From Mycobacterium shigaense (GTDB lineage Bacteria > Actinomycetota > Actinomycetes > Mycobacteriales > Mycobacteriaceae), in assembly GCF_002356315.1 (NCBI RefSeq), contig NZ_AP018164.1:2976001-3040000 (forward strand): a DNA stretch of 64,000 bases. Direction: 5' to 3'. Below the pieces are notes generated by a model. The model made no database searches. It worked only from the letters and a program-made list of their open reading frames with translations, and was not told where the DNA came from. This document shows positions 62,685-64,000 of the stretch, in pieces. Numbering within the stretch: position 1 is the stretch's first letter; every line of letters starts with the position of its first letter. Position numbers and translations under genes: made by a program.

Positions 62685-63905
62685 ATGCCCGGCCGTAGTG
62701 AACGGCATCGCCGCCCGGTGATCGCGCACGCCGCCGGAGCCAGAAGCTGGCTGACACGCAATGTGTGGGTATTGTCGGCCGTTTCGTTCCTCCAGGACAC
62801 CGCCAGCGAATTGCTCTACCCGTTGCTGCCCATCTATCTGACCACTGTCCTTGGCGCGCCGCCCGCCGTCGTGGGAGCCGTGGAAGGCGCGGCCGAGGGA
62901 ACGGCGTCCCTGACGAAACTGGCCGCCGGACCGCTCGGCGATAGATTCGCCCGGCGACCGCTGATCACCGCGGGCTACGGGATGGCCGCGCTCGGCAAGG
63001 TCATCGTCGCAGTCGCCGGAGCGTGGCCCGGAGTCCTGACCGGGCGCGTCGTCGATCGAGTCGGCAAGGGCATCCGAGGCGCGCCGCGAGACGCGCTGCT
63101 GGTAGACGGCGTCGAGGAAGCCGGCCGCGGCCGCGTGTTCGGGTTTCACCGCGCGATGGACACGCTGGGCGCGGTATTCGGACCGCTGCTCGGGCTCGCC
63201 GGGTACGAGTTGCTCGACCACCAGATTCCGCCGTTGCTGTACATCGCGATTGTTCCCGCCGTGCTCAGTGTCGCCCTGGTGCCGTTGGTGCGGGAGCGTC
63301 CGGGGCGGGTGGCGCGGGCTCGGCGGCCGCGTATGGCGGACGCGGTGCGTGACCTGCCGGGCCGGTATTGGCGGGCGGTCGCGCTGCTGACGGCCTTCGG
63401 ACTGGCCAACTTTCCTGATGCCCTAATCCTATTGCGGCTCAAGGAACTCGGATTCTCCGTAGCCGAAGTGATCCTCGCTTACGTGGGATACAACCTGGTA
63501 TACGCGGTAGGCAGTTACCCGGCCGGAGCCCTTGCCGATCGGATCCCGAGACGCACGGTGTTCGCAATCGGCATGGTCTTCTTCGCGGCCGGCTACATAG
63601 GGCTCGGTCTCACCACCGACAAAGTCTCAGCATGGCTGATCCTCGGGGTGTACGGACTGTTCACCGCATGCACTGACGGCGTCGGGAAAGCATGGATTTC
63701 GGGACTGGTCCCCGCCGAGTTGCAGTCCAGCGCGCAAGGTATTTTCCAGGGCGCGACCGGCTTCGCGGTGTTGGCGGCGGGTTTGTGGGCCGGCCTGCTG
63801 TGGGGAGCGACAGGCCGCCTCCCGCTCCTGATCTCAGGAATTGCCGGTGGCGTCTTTGCGGCAGTTTTGCTCGTCGTCGCCCTCGGCGCGCGGATTCGTG
63901 CCTGA
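62685..63905 (+). CDS. MFS transporter
   Basis: A 406-residue transporter with about 11-12 helices: VLSAVSFLQDTASELLYPLL, AGPLGDRFARRPLITAGYGM (motif A-like), RVVDRVGKGIRGAPRDALLV. That last motif is typical of the MFS subgroup found in bacterial genomes as multidrug/unknown efflux. ATG 62685 chosen; an in-frame ATG at 62589 would add a non-conserved N-terminus. No obvious operon partner. Confidence 0.88.
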   Translation: MPGRSERHRRPVIAHAAGARSWLTRNVWVLSAVSFLQDTASELLYPLLPIYLTTVLGAPPAVVGAVEGAAEGTASLTKLAAGPLGDRFARRPLITAGYGMAALGKVIVAVAGAWPGVLTGRVVDRVGKGIRGAPRDALLVDGVEEAGRGRVFGFHRAMDTLGAVFGPLLGLAGYELLDHQIPPLLYIAIVPAVLSVALVPLVRERPGRVARARRPRMADAVRDLPGRYWRAVALLTAFGLANFPDALILLRLKELGFSVAEVILAYVGYNLVYAVGSYPAGALADRIPRRTVFAIGMVFFAAGYIGLGLTTDKVSAWLILGVYGLFTACTDGVGKAWISGLVPAELQSSAQGIFQGATGFAVLAAGLWAGLLWGATGRLPLLISGIAGGVFAAVLLVVALGARIRA

Positions 63906-64000
63906 TCCGCACTGATGTCGACTCGCTGACCCGAAACAAAAAGTCCCCTCGCACCGGCGGGTACCGTGGGGCTGTGCACCGACTCGAGCTTTTCCCGAGC

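Noticed and set aside
63906-64000. Possible new gene starting with GTG at 63974 (GTGCACCGACTCGAGC)
   Set aside because: Only nine codons before the window edge and no supporting motif; cannot be judged.

Overview
The window is high-GC, densely coded actinobacterial DNA. It almost certainly comes from a Mycobacterium, and most likely a slow-growing non-tuberculous species. The reasons are a complete mce operon, many relatives of M. tuberculosis dormancy genes (Rv2625c/Rv2624c, Rv2629, Rv0571c, Rv0569, Rv0079, Rv1733c, Rv2632c/Rv1738, Rv2032/Rv3131, DosR/DosS) and a 53-bp MIRU-type tandem repeat. The species cannot be fixed from sequence alone. No rRNA, tRNA, IS element or CRISPR array was seen.

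Positions 1 to about 50,700 form a very large dormancy (DosR-type) island. I count about 24 candidate DosR boxes, in about 17 sites, of the form GGGAC-N4-GTCCC or GGCCC. Most lie 20-160 bp upstream of a gene start. From left to right: a partial Acg-type nitroreductase; a remnant E1-beta joined to a 2-oxoacid dehydrogenase E2 and an acyl carrier protein; a second nitroreductase; a PPOX-like protein; a SpoIIAA-like protein with an MprF-like lysyltransferase; then a group 1h [NiFe] hydrogenase operon (hypA, hhyS, hhyL, hhyE, accessory proteins, protease, hypC) in which hypB and hypD survive only as C-terminal stubs. Next come Rv2624c/Rv2625c relatives with a 42-codon leader ORF, an SRPBCC protein, and a divergent pair made of a degenerate DosR-like regulator and a DosS-like heme sensor with an eroded ATPase. 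A slipin, a wax-ester/TAG synthase and a hydrolase follow, then the Rv2629 / phosphoribosyltransferase-hydrolase / SDR operon.

From 29,500 to 42,900 the island continues with a DUF5709 protein, an Rv0569-like protein with a hypoxic ribosome hibernation factor (RafH/Rv0079-like), a complete group 3b NAD(P)-linked hydrogenase operon with its protease, an Rv1733c relative lacking its central loop, a third and fourth nitroreductase, an amino-acid permease with a KefB-like antiporter, and a DUF1876 protein. Together these suggest a programme of redox balancing (two hydrogenases, four nitroreductases), carbon storage (TAG synthase), ribosome protection and envelope adjustment under oxygen limitation.

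From 43,000 to 50,700 is a mixed region: an alcohol dehydrogenase broken by an in-frame TGA, a thioesterase, an epimerase, an APH-like kinase, an aldo/keto reductase, a deleted pyruvate-kinase-like gene and a small DosR-box-linked protein. From 50,800 to 61,800 lies a TetR regulator followed by a complete yrbEAB-mceABCDEF lipid-import operon. The regulator and operon share a 16-bp palindrome-like operator. The window ends with a protein made of three Phd/YefM-like repeats and an MFS transporter.
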